DNA from: Desulfobacter postgatei
GTDB lineage: Bacteria > Desulfobacterota > Desulfobacteria > Desulfobacterales > Desulfobacteraceae
Length of the DNA: 51,186 bases
Direction of reading: 5' to 3'
NCBI GenBank assembly: GCA_002747145.1
Contig: PDTI01000010.1
Location: 1 to 51,186 of the forward strand
Position numbers and translations under genes: made by a program. The notes under the pieces are model-generated. The model ran no database searches, was not told where the DNA came from, and saw nothing but the letters and a program-made list of their open reading frames with translations. Below are positions 9,239 to 18,593 of the stretch, in pieces. Numbering within the stretch: position 1 is the first letter of the stretch; every line of letters begins with the position of its first letter.

Positions 9239-10314
9239 TCAGGTGCCTGCACAAATACTGGCTTAAAGAGTTTATCAGGATCTTCATTATTATCCAGGCC
9301 TTGGTTATGGTATTGTTTGTGTTTATTGATTACCTGTCTCATATGGATAGAATTCTTGAATACGAAGTCAGTTTAACCCGGGGGCTTTGGTATGTAGTGC
9401 TTAAACTGCCGTATATGTTTGTTCAGCTCACGCCGGCAGGGCTGCTTCTTGCCGTGATTTGCGTGTTTGGTCTCATGAACCGGAACGAAGAACTCACAGC
9501 CTTAAAATCTTCGGGCATCTCTGTTTATTTTCTGGTCAAGCCGGCCATTTGGGCGGGTTGTTTTCTGGCGCTGTTGATGCTGTTTCTGGGTGAAACCCTG
9601 ATTCCCTTGTCCATGGCACGTTCCAACCACATCCGTTACCATGAGATGGTTGGGGACAAAGGGGTTGTTCACAGTCGAAAAGACATCTGGATTCGTTCGG
9701 ATAACACCCTGGTGCATATTAATTTTTTTGATCCGGCTCAAAAGACGGTGGCCGGCGTCACATGCACCACCATGGGGGCAGGCTTCAAGATCGTCTCGCG
9801 TATTGATGCGGCAAAAGGTTTCTATGACAACGGCCAATGGATTCTGGAAAATGTCACCGAACAGGTGTATGACCCTGAACTTGATGACTATCGTGTGACC
9901 ACCAGGCCCACAAAGCCCCTCACCCTTGACCTGAACCCCGGCGACCTTGGCCGTATGGCCCAGAAGACCAACGAAATGAGTTTTACCGAGCTTCGAAGGT
10001 ATGTAAAAAAAGTCACGGCTGAAGGATATGACGTCACCACGTATAAGGTGGATATGCATGGCAAACTTGCCTTTCCCTTTATTTGCGTGATTATGGCGCT
10101 GACAGGTTCTGCCACGGGCATGCGGGGATTTGTGAAGACAAACCTGCCCGTGGGCATTGCCGTGGGGGTCGGATTTTGCTTCCTGTACTGGTTTGTATTC
10201 GGGTTTACGGCCTCGCTGGGCTATGCAAAGATTCTGCCGCCGGTGGTGGCCGCCTGGTTGGGCAACCTGGTGTTTCTATGCCTGGGGGCTATTTATCTGA
10301 TCCAGACGGAATGA
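9235..10314 (+). CDS. lptG: LPS export permease LptG (YjgP/YjgQ family), likely GTG start at 9235
   Basis: FGLMNRNEELTALKSSGISVYFLVKP, MHGKLAFPFICVIMALTGSATGMR; ORF track starts upstream at 9178. Confidence 0.87.
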   Translation: MIRCLHKYWLKEFIRIFIIIQALVMVLFVFIDYLSHMDRILEYEVSLTRGLWYVVLKLPYMFVQLTPAGLLLAVICVFGLMNRNEELTALKSSGISVYFLVKPAIWAGCFLALLMLFLGETLIPLSMARSNHIRYHEMVGDKGVVHSRKDIWIRSDNTLVHINFFDPAQKTVAGVTCTTMGAGFKIVSRIDAAKGFYDNGQWILENVTEQVYDPELDDYRVTTRPTKPLTLDLNPGDLGRMAQKTNEMSFTELRRYVKKVTAEGYDVTTYKVDMHGKLAFPFICVIMALTGSATGMRGFVKTNLPVGIAVGVGFCFLYWFVFGFTASLGYAKILPPVVAAWLGNLVFLCLGAIYLIQTE

Positions 10315-10324
10315 TGACGGTGTC

Positions 10325-11623
10325 ATGATTTTTTTTTACCATATCATCACCCTGGTGGTATTTGGGGTCTGTCTGCCTTTTTTACCTGTTATCTGGATCT
10401 GTTCAGCCAAACGGCGGGCCAATCTATTACAACGCCTGGGGCTGTTTACCGGGATTTCTGAAAAAGAGGCCAATACCCATAGAATCTGGGTCCATGCACT
10501 GTCTGTGGGGGAAGTGAACTCAAGCCTGCCCCTGGTCACGGCCTTAAAAAAAAAATACCCGGCCCACCACATTATTTTTACCGCATCCACCAAAACCGGC
10601 TTTGAGCGGGCCCTTGATCTGATGCCCCCGGGCCGGGCCGGTTCCCCGGTCACGCAGATGGGATATTTCCCCTTTGATCTCTGGTTTTCAGTCAGGTGGG
10701 TTGTCGGGCGCATTTCACCGGATCTCATCTGCCTGGTGGAAACGGATCTGTGGCCCGGATTTTTGTCTGTCATGGCGAAACGGGCAATTCCGGTGGTCCT
10801 TGTGAATGCCCGGTTGTCACCAAAATCCTTAAAAGGTTACCGCTACATGGGGCCCTTTGCCAATCTGTTTTTTTCAAAACTTTCATCTGTTATGGCCCAG
10901 ACCCGGCAGGATGCTTTGGGGTTTGAACAGCTTGGCGTGGCCGTGAACCGTATCCAGGTTACCGGAAATATCAAATTTGATCAGCCCTGTCCTGAATTGT
11001 CCCGGGAAGAGATCTCAGATCTTGTCCGGGATCTGGGGTTTTACACAGATGACCGGATAATGATTGCCGGTTCCACCCATGCCGGTGAAGAGCCCATGGT
11101 GGTCCGGGCATTTATCCAGGCAAGACAAACAGATCCTGCACTCAAACTTGTCATTGCGCCCCGGAATCCCGCCAGGTGTGCGGCCTTACCCAGGGAATTA
11201 CCCCTGGCGGGATTCAGGGTTGCATCTTACCTGGACCCCCTTGAAAACAAGCTAGGTGCAGATATCATGTTTCTCAACACCATTGGCATTCTGGCCAAGG
11301 CCTATGCGGTCTGTGTGTTTGCCTTTGTGGGAGGATCCCTTGTGCCCAAAGGTGGGCATAACCTTCTGGAACCGGCCATGTTTGGCAAACCAGTGGTTTT
11401 CGGACCCCATATGACCGACTTTCGTGAAATGGCCCAGTTGTTTGTCCAGGGCAACGGCGGTATCCAGGTTGAAAACGAAAAAGCGCTGGCCAATGCACTG
11501 GAACAGATGCTGCGCAATCCGGATCAGCGGACCCGCACCGGGTACAATGCCCGGCAGATCTTTAAAAAGAACGCAGGGGCCTTAAATGCCTGTTTAAGCG
11601 GTATGGAGATTTTTCTTGATTAA
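10325..11623 (+). CDS. waaA: 3-deoxy-D-manno-octulosonic acid transferase
   Basis: WVHALSVGEVNSSLPLV, VVLVNARLSPKSLKGYR, IMIAGSTHAGEE, FVGGSLVPKGGHNLLEPA: KdtA/WaaA motifs. Confidence 0.95.
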   Translation: MIFFYHIITLVVFGVCLPFLPVIWICSAKRRANLLQRLGLFTGISEKEANTHRIWVHALSVGEVNSSLPLVTALKKKYPAHHIIFTASTKTGFERALDLMPPGRAGSPVTQMGYFPFDLWFSVRWVVGRISPDLICLVETDLWPGFLSVMAKRAIPVVLVNARLSPKSLKGYRYMGPFANLFFSKLSSVMAQTRQDALGFEQLGVAVNRIQVTGNIKFDQPCPELSREEISDLVRDLGFYTDDRIMIAGSTHAGEEPMVVRAFIQARQTDPALKLVIAPRNPARCAALPRELPLAGFRVASYLDPLENKLGADIMFLNTIGILAKAYAVCVFAFVGGSLVPKGGHNLLEPAMFGKPVVFGPHMTDFREMAQLFVQGNGGIQVENEKALANALEQMLRNPDQRTRTGYNARQIFKKNAGALNACLSGMEIFLD

Positions 11624-12584
11624 ATCCTGGCTGAACCGGATAGAAAAACGGGTATTAAAAACCATGGAAACCCCAGGCCCCTTTGCGCCGTTTTCCTTTG
11701 ATCAGATCCTGGCCGGCTGTGCAGACATCTACAAAACCGGAGTGAAACTGCGTTATGCGATGTATGCGAACAACATTCTGAAATCCAGACGGCTTGACTG
11801 CCCTGTGATTTCCATCGGTAACCTGGCTGTGGGTGGGTCCGGTAAAACACCCATGGCGATTTGGCTGGCCAAGATGCTGGTGGAAAACGGATGGCGTCCC
11901 GTGGTGATCAGCCGGGGCTACAGAGGAACACTTAAAAACGAAGTTGCTGTGGTATCCAACGGCCGGGATGTTTTTCTGAATGCAAAGACCTGCGGTGATG
12001 AGCCTTATATGATGGCCATGGAAAAAGCCTTTCCCGTCGTAGCGGGCAAGGATCGGTATAAGGCGGGTCTTATGGCCATCGAAAACTTTGCACCTGATGT
12101 GGTGATTCTTGATGACGGATTCCAGCACCTGAAATTGAGACGAAACGTGAATCTGGTTCTTCTGGACCACAGACAACCTTTGGGAAATGGGTATATGCTT
12201 CCGGCAGGGCGGTTGCGTGAAACCCTTTGTATGGCAAAGGATAGAATTGATGCCATTGTGTTTACCCGGTGTCCTTCGGAAAACGCCTCCTTTGCACAAT
12301 CGGTGCAGGATCTGGGGGTAAACATTGCCGGTCACCTTGAATTTTGCGACCATTACCGGTATAACGAGCCTGATTTTAAACGGATTCTGGCCCAGGCCAA
12401 GGCGTTGAACCTTGATTTTATCCTGACAACCCAGAAAGATTGGGTAAAGTTAAATCCGGCATGGTTCAGGGATGTGACGGTGGTTGTTATGGGTGTCCGG
12501 TTGCGCTTTACCCATCCCCAGGACTTTGAAAAATTTATTTTGGACAACATCGTGGTGCAGGGCGCAGGGTCAGGGCTTCCATGA
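11616..12584 (+). CDS. lpxK: Tetraacyldisaccharide 4'-kinase
   Basis: VISIGNLAVGGSGKTPMAIWLA, VISRGYRG, GDEPYMMA, VILDDGFQHLKLRRNVNLVLLD. Confidence 0.95.
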   Translation: MIKSWLNRIEKRVLKTMETPGPFAPFSFDQILAGCADIYKTGVKLRYAMYANNILKSRRLDCPVISIGNLAVGGSGKTPMAIWLAKMLVENGWRPVVISRGYRGTLKNEVAVVSNGRDVFLNAKTCGDEPYMMAMEKAFPVVAGKDRYKAGLMAIENFAPDVVILDDGFQHLKLRRNVNLVLLDHRQPLGNGYMLPAGRLRETLCMAKDRIDAIVFTRCPSENASFAQSVQDLGVNIAGHLEFCDHYRYNEPDFKRILAQAKALNLDFILTTQKDWVKLNPAWFRDVTVVVMGVRLRFTHPQDFEKFILDNIVVQGAGSGLP

Positions 12585-12606
12585 CAATCTATGTTGGTAT
12601 TGATGT

Positions 12607-13337
12607 ATGAATGATGATCAGATTTATCAGTTATTGCGTCTTTTGATAATGCTCCTGGGCAGGCTGCCCATATGGCTGGCCGATTTTTGTGCCCGCCTTT
12701 TAGGCCTGCTTTTTTACGCCACTTCAGGATTGAAGGGCTGGAAAATATACAGCAGGCGCATGCCAAAGGCAAAGGGGTGATCTGCCTTTTATGCCATCTG
12801 GGTAATTTTGAAATGCTCATCGCAGGCATTGAGCCGTTGGGGGTCAAGGGGTACGCCATCTACCGCAGACTGGATTTTGCGCCCCTGGATCGGTTGATCA
12901 GAGAAGGACGCAGCCGGTTTAACCTGGAAGTGATCCCTAAAGGAAAGAGCTCTAAAAGGGCTGAGGCCATATTGAAACGTGGAGAAATTTTAGGCTCTTT
13001 TCTGGATCAAAGTGTGGACTGGTATATGGGGCCCTTTGTGGATTTTTTTGGGGCACCTGCCTGTACCCACAGAGGCTTTGCCAAGCTGGCACTGAAAACC
13101 AGTTCACCTGTAGTGCCCGTGTATACGGTGCGTAAAAACCGGCATTTCACCGTGGCGTTCCTGCCTGAAATCCCGCTGGTGGAAACCGGGGATCCCATCA
13201 AAGATATTGAAATCAATACCCAGAATTATACCGCGGTTATTGAGTCCCTGGTCAGAAAACATCCAGACCAGTATTTCTGGGTTCACAACCGCTGGAAAAC
13301 CCCCAATTACTGCCTCTGGCCAAAATCCAATGACTAA
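12607..13337 (+). pseudogene. lpxL: LpxL/HtrB-family lipid A acyltransferase with an apparent internal deletion and frameshift
   Basis: Frame from 12607 reads MNDDQIYQLLRLLIMLLGRLPIWLADFCARLLGLLFYATSG... then stops at 12780; conserved core RIEGLENIQQAHAKGKGVICLLCHLGNFEML (HX4E) continues in the 12672..13337 frame. Confidence 0.65.
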
Positions 13338-14397
13338 AATTCGATTAAAAAAGAACGACCGGGGGCGCATTCTGATCCGGGCCGCCAACTGGGTGGGGGA
13401 TGCCGTCATGACCACCCCGGTGGTCCGGGCCGTGCGCAAAAATTTCCCCAGGGCCGGTATCACAGTACTGGCAAAGCCCTGGGTGGTGCCGGTGTATCAG
13501 AACAACCCCCATGTTGACCGGATCATGGTGTATGAAAATGAGGGACGCCACAAAATGGGTTTGGGAACCCTCAGGCTGGCCAAAGACCTGCAGGCGCAAC
13601 AGTTTGATTTGGCCATCCTGATGCAGAATGCTTTTGAGGCTGCATTGTTGGCGTTCCTGGCCCGAATTCCCGAGCGTCTAGGGTACAACACCGACGGCCG
13701 CAGGCTGCTGCTCAACCGGTGCATCAGGATGGACCCTGTTTTGAAAAAAGGCCATCTCATTGATTATTATCTGGCCCTTTTAAGCTTGGCCGGCCTTGAC
13801 ACTGCCGGCAGGGACCTGGAGCTTTACCCCGGTCGCCGGGACAGGGAATGGAGCCGGTATTTTCTTAATGAACAGGCGTTATCGGGTTCCGGCCGACCGG
13901 TGATCGGCATTAACCCTGGGTCCACCGGGGGAACGGCCAAACGCTGGTTCCCTGAACGGTATGCGCAACTTGCCAGAAACTTGGCAGCGCAGCACCAGAC
14001 CCGGATCATTATTTTTGGCGGGCCCGCAGAACGCGAACTTGGGGATGAGATCTGTGCCATGGCCAACGGGGCCTGCATCAACATGGCCGGACGCACCAAC
14101 CTGTCCAAAGCTTTTGCCCTGATCGGGGCGTTGGACCTTTTTGTCACCAATGATTCCGGCCTGATGCATGTCGCAGCAGCCCAACATGTAAACCAGGTGG
14201 CTGTGATCGGTTCCACCGACCCTATTGCCACAGCCCCTGCAAATAAAAACAGTGTGATGGTCAGAGATCCGGTTCCCTGTGCGCCCTGTCTGAAAAAAGA
14301 TTGCCCAACTGACCATAAATGCATGGATAAAATCACCGTGGAGATGGTGATGTCAGCCTGCAACGCTTTTCTGGGAAAGGAGGGGTTCAATGGCTGA
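13330..14397 (+). CDS. waaF: Heptosyltransferase II-like (GT9)
   Basis: RILIRAANWVGDAVMTTPVVRAVR, INPGSTGGTAKRWFPERYAQLA, NDSGLMHVAAA; ATG at 13330 overlaps the upstream stop. Track extends to 13207. Confidence 0.88.
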   Translation: MTKIRLKKNDRGRILIRAANWVGDAVMTTPVVRAVRKNFPRAGITVLAKPWVVPVYQNNPHVDRIMVYENEGRHKMGLGTLRLAKDLQAQQFDLAILMQNAFEAALLAFLARIPERLGYNTDGRRLLLNRCIRMDPVLKKGHLIDYYLALLSLAGLDTAGRDLELYPGRRDREWSRYFLNEQALSGSGRPVIGINPGSTGGTAKRWFPERYAQLARNLAAQHQTRIIIFGGPAERELGDEICAMANGACINMAGRTNLSKAFALIGALDLFVTNDSGLMHVAAAQHVNQVAVIGSTDPIATAPANKNSVMVRDPVPCAPCLKKDCPTDHKCMDKITVEMVMSACNAFLGKEGFNG

Positions 14398-15433
14398 TGC
14401 CCAAAGGGGGGTATTTGACCGGGTTAACCGGATTCTGATTGTCAAGCCCAGTGCCCTGGGGGATATTGTTCATTCCATGCCGTTTCTTCATGTATTGAAA
14501 AAAAGGTTTCCATGGGCCCGGATCGACTGGGTGGTGGCCCATGGACTGCATACCTTTTTGGAAGGCCACCCCATGATCAACCGCCTGTGGGTGATCAAAA
14601 AAGACCAGTGGAAAAAGCTCAGCCAGCTCAGGCTGACACTAAAGGAGATCAACGCTTTGCGGCAGGGACTGGCAGAACAGCACTATGATGTATGCATTGA
14701 TCTGTCCGGGCTGTTTCGTTCCGGTGTGATCTCAGCGTTTTCCAAGGCCCCTGTCCGCCTGGGGTTTGACTCCTCGGATGAGGGCAGCCCTTTATTTTAT
14801 ACCCATAAGATTCATGGGTCCATGAAGATCCATGCCATTGACCGGTATCTTGAAATTGCCCGCTTCATGGGTTGCGCCGTTGATAAGGTTGAGTATCCTT
14901 TTGCGCCCCATAATCCTGCTCCTGATGTGATGAAAGAACTGCCGGAAGACTACGTTATTATCTGTCCCTCTGCCGGAAAACCAGCCAACCGGTGGCCTGC
15001 TTCTAAATATGGGGCCCTTGCATCCATGCTGGACCTGCCGGTGGTGGTCATTGCCTCTGCACCGGAAGCGGATATTGCACAGGAAGTGGTGGAATCATCC
15101 CAGGGAAACGCCGTGTCCCTTGCCGGAAAAACGAATCTTAAAGATCTTTTGCCTGTCATCGGAAATGCGAAATACTTTATCTGTAATGATACCGGCCCCA
15201 TGCATATTGCCGCAGCCCTGGGTATCCCGGTCTTTGCCATATTCGGACCGGCCAATCCGGTCCGGACCGGCCCCTATGGCACTATCCACACCGTGATTCA
15301 AAAAAAACTTGACTGTTCCCCTTGTTACGCCCATACCCCATGCCGCCGCTACAGGTGCATGGAAGAACTGACCGTGACCCAGGTGTTTGATCAAATACAG
15401 TATGGATTGAAAATAAAGGAAAGCACAGTATGA
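14390..15433 (+). CDS. waaC: Heptosyltransferase I-like (GT9)
   Basis: RILIVKPSALGDIVHSMPFLHVLKKRFP, NDTGPMHIAAALGIPVFAIFGPANPVRTGPYG. Confidence 0.85.
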   Translation: MADAQRGVFDRVNRILIVKPSALGDIVHSMPFLHVLKKRFPWARIDWVVAHGLHTFLEGHPMINRLWVIKKDQWKKLSQLRLTLKEINALRQGLAEQHYDVCIDLSGLFRSGVISAFSKAPVRLGFDSSDEGSPLFYTHKIHGSMKIHAIDRYLEIARFMGCAVDKVEYPFAPHNPAPDVMKELPEDYVIICPSAGKPANRWPASKYGALASMLDLPVVVIASAPEADIAQEVVESSQGNAVSLAGKTNLKDLLPVIGNAKYFICNDTGPMHIAAALGIPVFAIFGPANPVRTGPYGTIHTVIQKKLDCSPCYAHTPCRRYRCMEELTVTQVFDQIQYGLKIKESTV

Positions 15434-16197
15434 GTCCCTTTTCAGCCGGAAAGTTGTCTGTTTATATCATCGCGTATAATGAAGCCGATAAAATTGAAGA
15501 TGCATTAAAAAGCGTGGTCTGGGCAGATGAGGTGGTGGTGGCGGATTCGTTCAGCACCGATGACACGGCAAAAATTGCCCAGGATTACGGGGCCAGGGTG
15601 GTTCAAATCCCCTTTGAGGGGTTTGGTCAGCTCAGGAACGATGCCATCAATGCGTGCAGCCACAACTGGGTGTTTAGCCTGGATGCGGATGAACGGTGCA
15701 CCCAGGACGCAAAACAAGAGATTCTTCAAATCATCAATGATCCGGACAGTCTGGATGCTTACTATGTTCCCCGCCGGAATTATTTTATGGGAAAGTGGAT
15801 CCGGCATGCAGGATTTTATCCGGATTTCCGCCAGCCCCAACTGTTCAGAAAAGGCGCATTAAAGTTTATGCCCGACGCGGTGCATGAAAGGTATGAAGTG
15901 CTCAGTGACAGGAAATGCGGTTATTTAAGCTCATCTATTTTTCAGATTCCGTTTAAGGATCTTGAAGAGATGTTTAGAAAAATGAACCGGTATTCCACCC
16001 TGGGTGCCCAAAAGCTTGATGCAGCAAATCAAAGATCAGGGATCTTCAATGCTCTTGCCCATGGGGTCTGGGCCTGGTTCAGCATGTATATTCTGAAACT
16101 GGGCTGCCTGGACGGTTGGCCAGGATTTATTATTTCTCTTAGCAGTTTTGAAAGTACCTTTTATAAATACGCCAAGCTTCACTTAAAGCAGAAATAA
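15430..16197 (+). CDS. Glycosyltransferase family 2 (WaaE/KdtX-like)
   Basis: SVYIIAYNEADKIEDALKSVVWADEVVVADSFSTDDTAKIA, VFSLDADER, RHAGFYPDFRQPQLFRK. Confidence 0.88.
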   Translation: MSPFSAGKLSVYIIAYNEADKIEDALKSVVWADEVVVADSFSTDDTAKIAQDYGARVVQIPFEGFGQLRNDAINACSHNWVFSLDADERCTQDAKQEILQIINDPDSLDAYYVPRRNYFMGKWIRHAGFYPDFRQPQLFRKGALKFMPDAVHERYEVLSDRKCGYLSSSIFQIPFKDLEEMFRKMNRYSTLGAQKLDAANQRSGIFNALAHGVWAWFSMYILKLGCLDGWPGFIISLSSFESTFYKYAKLHLKQK

Positions 16198-16210
16198 AAC
16201 GATATCCGTT

Positions 16211-17422
16211 ATGAATAAAGAAGATAAAGCCCTTTTCGGGGATGCTCCCCCGTCACCTTCCCAATCTGTTTTGATTGTAGACCCCCAAGTTGAAGGCCAT
16301 CACTTAACATGGATTCGTTATATTACAGATGCGTTTTTAAGTCAGAATTTTAAAGTGACGCTGATGGCCGATTTCAGGCCCCAGCATGCGTCAAAAATTC
16401 ATAATGTTCTCCAAGATCGGTTAAAGGATATTCAACGGATTTGTGCATTTAATGAAAACGGCAGGTATCATGGAAATTCCTGTCTGAAAAGTGTGTCCCT
16501 GGCTCAAAAAGAGTATGGGTTTTCTCATATTTTTTTTAATGAACTGGATCTGTTCGCATCAAATTGTCTGAGACAGGCTGCCATGGGAAGGTATCCCCCT
16601 CGAAATATTAAGGGGCTTTTGTCAGGAATTTATTTTCGGCCCAGGTTTTTGTTTGAAAAAAAGACCCTGTCCAATTCCATTAAATCAGCTGGTTTTAAAA
16701 GATTGTACCAAAACCGTTGGTTTAAGAATATTTTTTTAATGGATGAACAGCGAATAGAGGATGTCTCAAAAAAGTTTCCTGATATTAATTTTAACTTTCT
16801 ACCCGATCCCTGGGATGGAAATTTTGCAATTGATCAAAAAGATGCAAGATCCTGTCTTAATCTGCCGCCCAATAAATTTATTGTCCTTCAATTTGGTATC
16901 GGAACAAAAAGAAAAGGATTGCATCATGTGGCAAACGCAATGAAAAATTTGCCGGATTCATCTGATGTTTTCTTGCTTTGCGCAGGAAAGTTGTCCATTC
17001 CATCAAAATTTGAAAGACTGTTATACAAATTGGAAGCGCAGGGCAAAGCAAAAATATTGAATCGGTATGTCAGTGATACGGAAGAAAAATTCTGCTTTTG
17101 CGCATCTGATGCGGTGTTGTTGCCCTATGTGCATCACATGGGTTCAAGCGGTGTTTTGCCCAGGGCCTGTGCAGCAGGAAAACCGGTAATCGCAAGTGAT
17201 TTCGATCTGGTGGGGTTTCGTGTAAAGCAGTATGAACTTGGGCTTGTATTTGAACATGGGAGTGTGGCGCAACTAAAAACAGCGATTCATAAATTGGCCC
17301 AGATGGACATCATTCAAAAAGAAAAATTTAAAAAAAATAATTGGGGTTATGCAAAAAGGTGTCATTATAAAAAATTTAAGCAGGCCGTTACTAAGCCGTT
17401 TGTCATCAGACCGATCTATTGA
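16211..17422 (+). CDS. Glycosyltransferase (GT4/GT1-like)
   Basis: Late GT-B features: FIVLQFGIGTKRKGLHHVANAM, DAVLLPYVHHMGSSGVLPRACAAGKPVIAS. Confidence 0.75.
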   Translation: MNKEDKALFGDAPPSPSQSVLIVDPQVEGHHLTWIRYITDAFLSQNFKVTLMADFRPQHASKIHNVLQDRLKDIQRICAFNENGRYHGNSCLKSVSLAQKEYGFSHIFFNELDLFASNCLRQAAMGRYPPRNIKGLLSGIYFRPRFLFEKKTLSNSIKSAGFKRLYQNRWFKNIFLMDEQRIEDVSKKFPDINFNFLPDPWDGNFAIDQKDARSCLNLPPNKFIVLQFGIGTKRKGLHHVANAMKNLPDSSDVFLLCAGKLSIPSKFERLLYKLEAQGKAKILNRYVSDTEEKFCFCASDAVLLPYVHHMGSSGVLPRACAAGKPVIASDFDLVGFRVKQYELGLVFEHGSVAQLKTAIHKLAQMDIIQKEKFKKNNWGYAKRCHYKKFKQAVTKPFVIRPIY

Positions 17423-17570
17423 TTCTCGTTTATACGGCCCCTGGCGACGGCTTTTGATTGAGGGTGTTCTCCAAGGGTGAGGCTGTTTTGAATTTTTGGT
17501 AAGCACACTATTGATGCGTGATCATAATATTTAAACGCTTTCCCCTGATTATCAAACAGTTCTAAAAATT

Positions 17571-18503
17571 ATGGTACAGACACTTATGATCAAGATCCAT
17601 AGGTTATTCGCCCATAAAAAAAAATGGGCTCCACAAACACCCCCCACTGAATGCCAATGGTCCATCGGCATTTATGAGGGTGTTTCCCCCTTTACTTTAC
17701 AACCGCCTGATAAAATAACCAATCCCATCATCTCTCCCTGTGATGTATCCGATGCTAAGGCAAGACTTGTCGCAGATCCTTTTGGGGTCCGATGTGAGGG
17801 GCGCTATTACCTTTTTTTTGAAGCTGAGGTAAAAACCAACAATGGGTTCAAAGGGAAAATAGCCATGGCAAGCAGTGAGAATGGGCAAACCTGGCAGTAT
17901 GAAAAAGTGGTTCTTAGCGAGCCGTTTCATCTTTCTTATCCTTATGTTTTCACCCATGAAAACCAATTTTATCTTATTCCTGAATCAAGACAGTACAGGC
18001 AGGTTCGTCTGTATCGGGCCGTCTCATTCCCTTTCCACTGGGAACTGGACACCATATTATTGAAAGGCAAACGTTTTGCCGACAACACTCTTTTTTTTTA
18101 TAATAACATGTGGTGGTTGTTTACAGACTCAGGCAATTCAACCCTTCGGCTGTATTTTTCCCCGCATCTAAAAGGACCCTATAAACAACATCGGAAAAGT
18201 CCCATACGTAAAAAAGACCCCCATTATGCACGACCTGCAGGACGGGTCATTTTGTACAAAACGAATCCGGTTCGTTTTGCCCAGGATACCTTGCCGATAT
18301 ATGGCAGCAAAGTCTGGGGCTTCAGGGTGATCACATTAACGACCGAAGACTACCAGGAAGAACCCATTACAGACCCTATTCTTGATGCGTCGGGGGCGGG
18401 TTGGAACAGTCATGGTATGCATACTGTTGATGCAACCCAATTACCCGATGGTTCATGGCGGGCCTATGTTGATGGATATGGCTCTATTAAGGCAGGTGTA
18501 TAG
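17571..18503 (+). CDS. Beta-propeller-like protein resembling the GINT1 N-terminal / GH43-like domain of polysaccharide loci
   Basis: LVADPFGVRCEGRYYLFFEAE, IAMASSENGQTWQYEKVVL, SYPYVFTHENQFYLIPES, FADNTLFFYNNMWWLFTD. Confidence 0.6.
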   Translation: MVQTLMIKIHRLFAHKKKWAPQTPPTECQWSIGIYEGVSPFTLQPPDKITNPIISPCDVSDAKARLVADPFGVRCEGRYYLFFEAEVKTNNGFKGKIAMASSENGQTWQYEKVVLSEPFHLSYPYVFTHENQFYLIPESRQYRQVRLYRAVSFPFHWELDTILLKGKRFADNTLFFYNNMWWLFTDSGNSTLRLYFSPHLKGPYKQHRKSPIRKKDPHYARPAGRVILYKTNPVRFAQDTLPIYGSKVWGFRVITLTTEDYQEEPITDPILDASGAGWNSHGMHTVDATQLPDGSWRAYVDGYGSIKAGV

Positions 18504-18525
18504 TACTGTCAGGCCATGGGTCTTA

Positions 18526-18593
18526 GAGATTGTTTGGTAATTAGGGGCATTTTCATGAGATTGCAGCCGATTCATCAATTACCAAACAAGCTC
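18526..18593. mobile_element. MITE copy 1 (68 bp, internally deleted), TSD TTA
   Basis: TTA|GAGATTGTTTGGTAATTAGGGG-CATTTTCATGAGATTGCAGCCGATTCATCAATTACCAAACAAGCTC|TTA. Confidence 0.85.
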
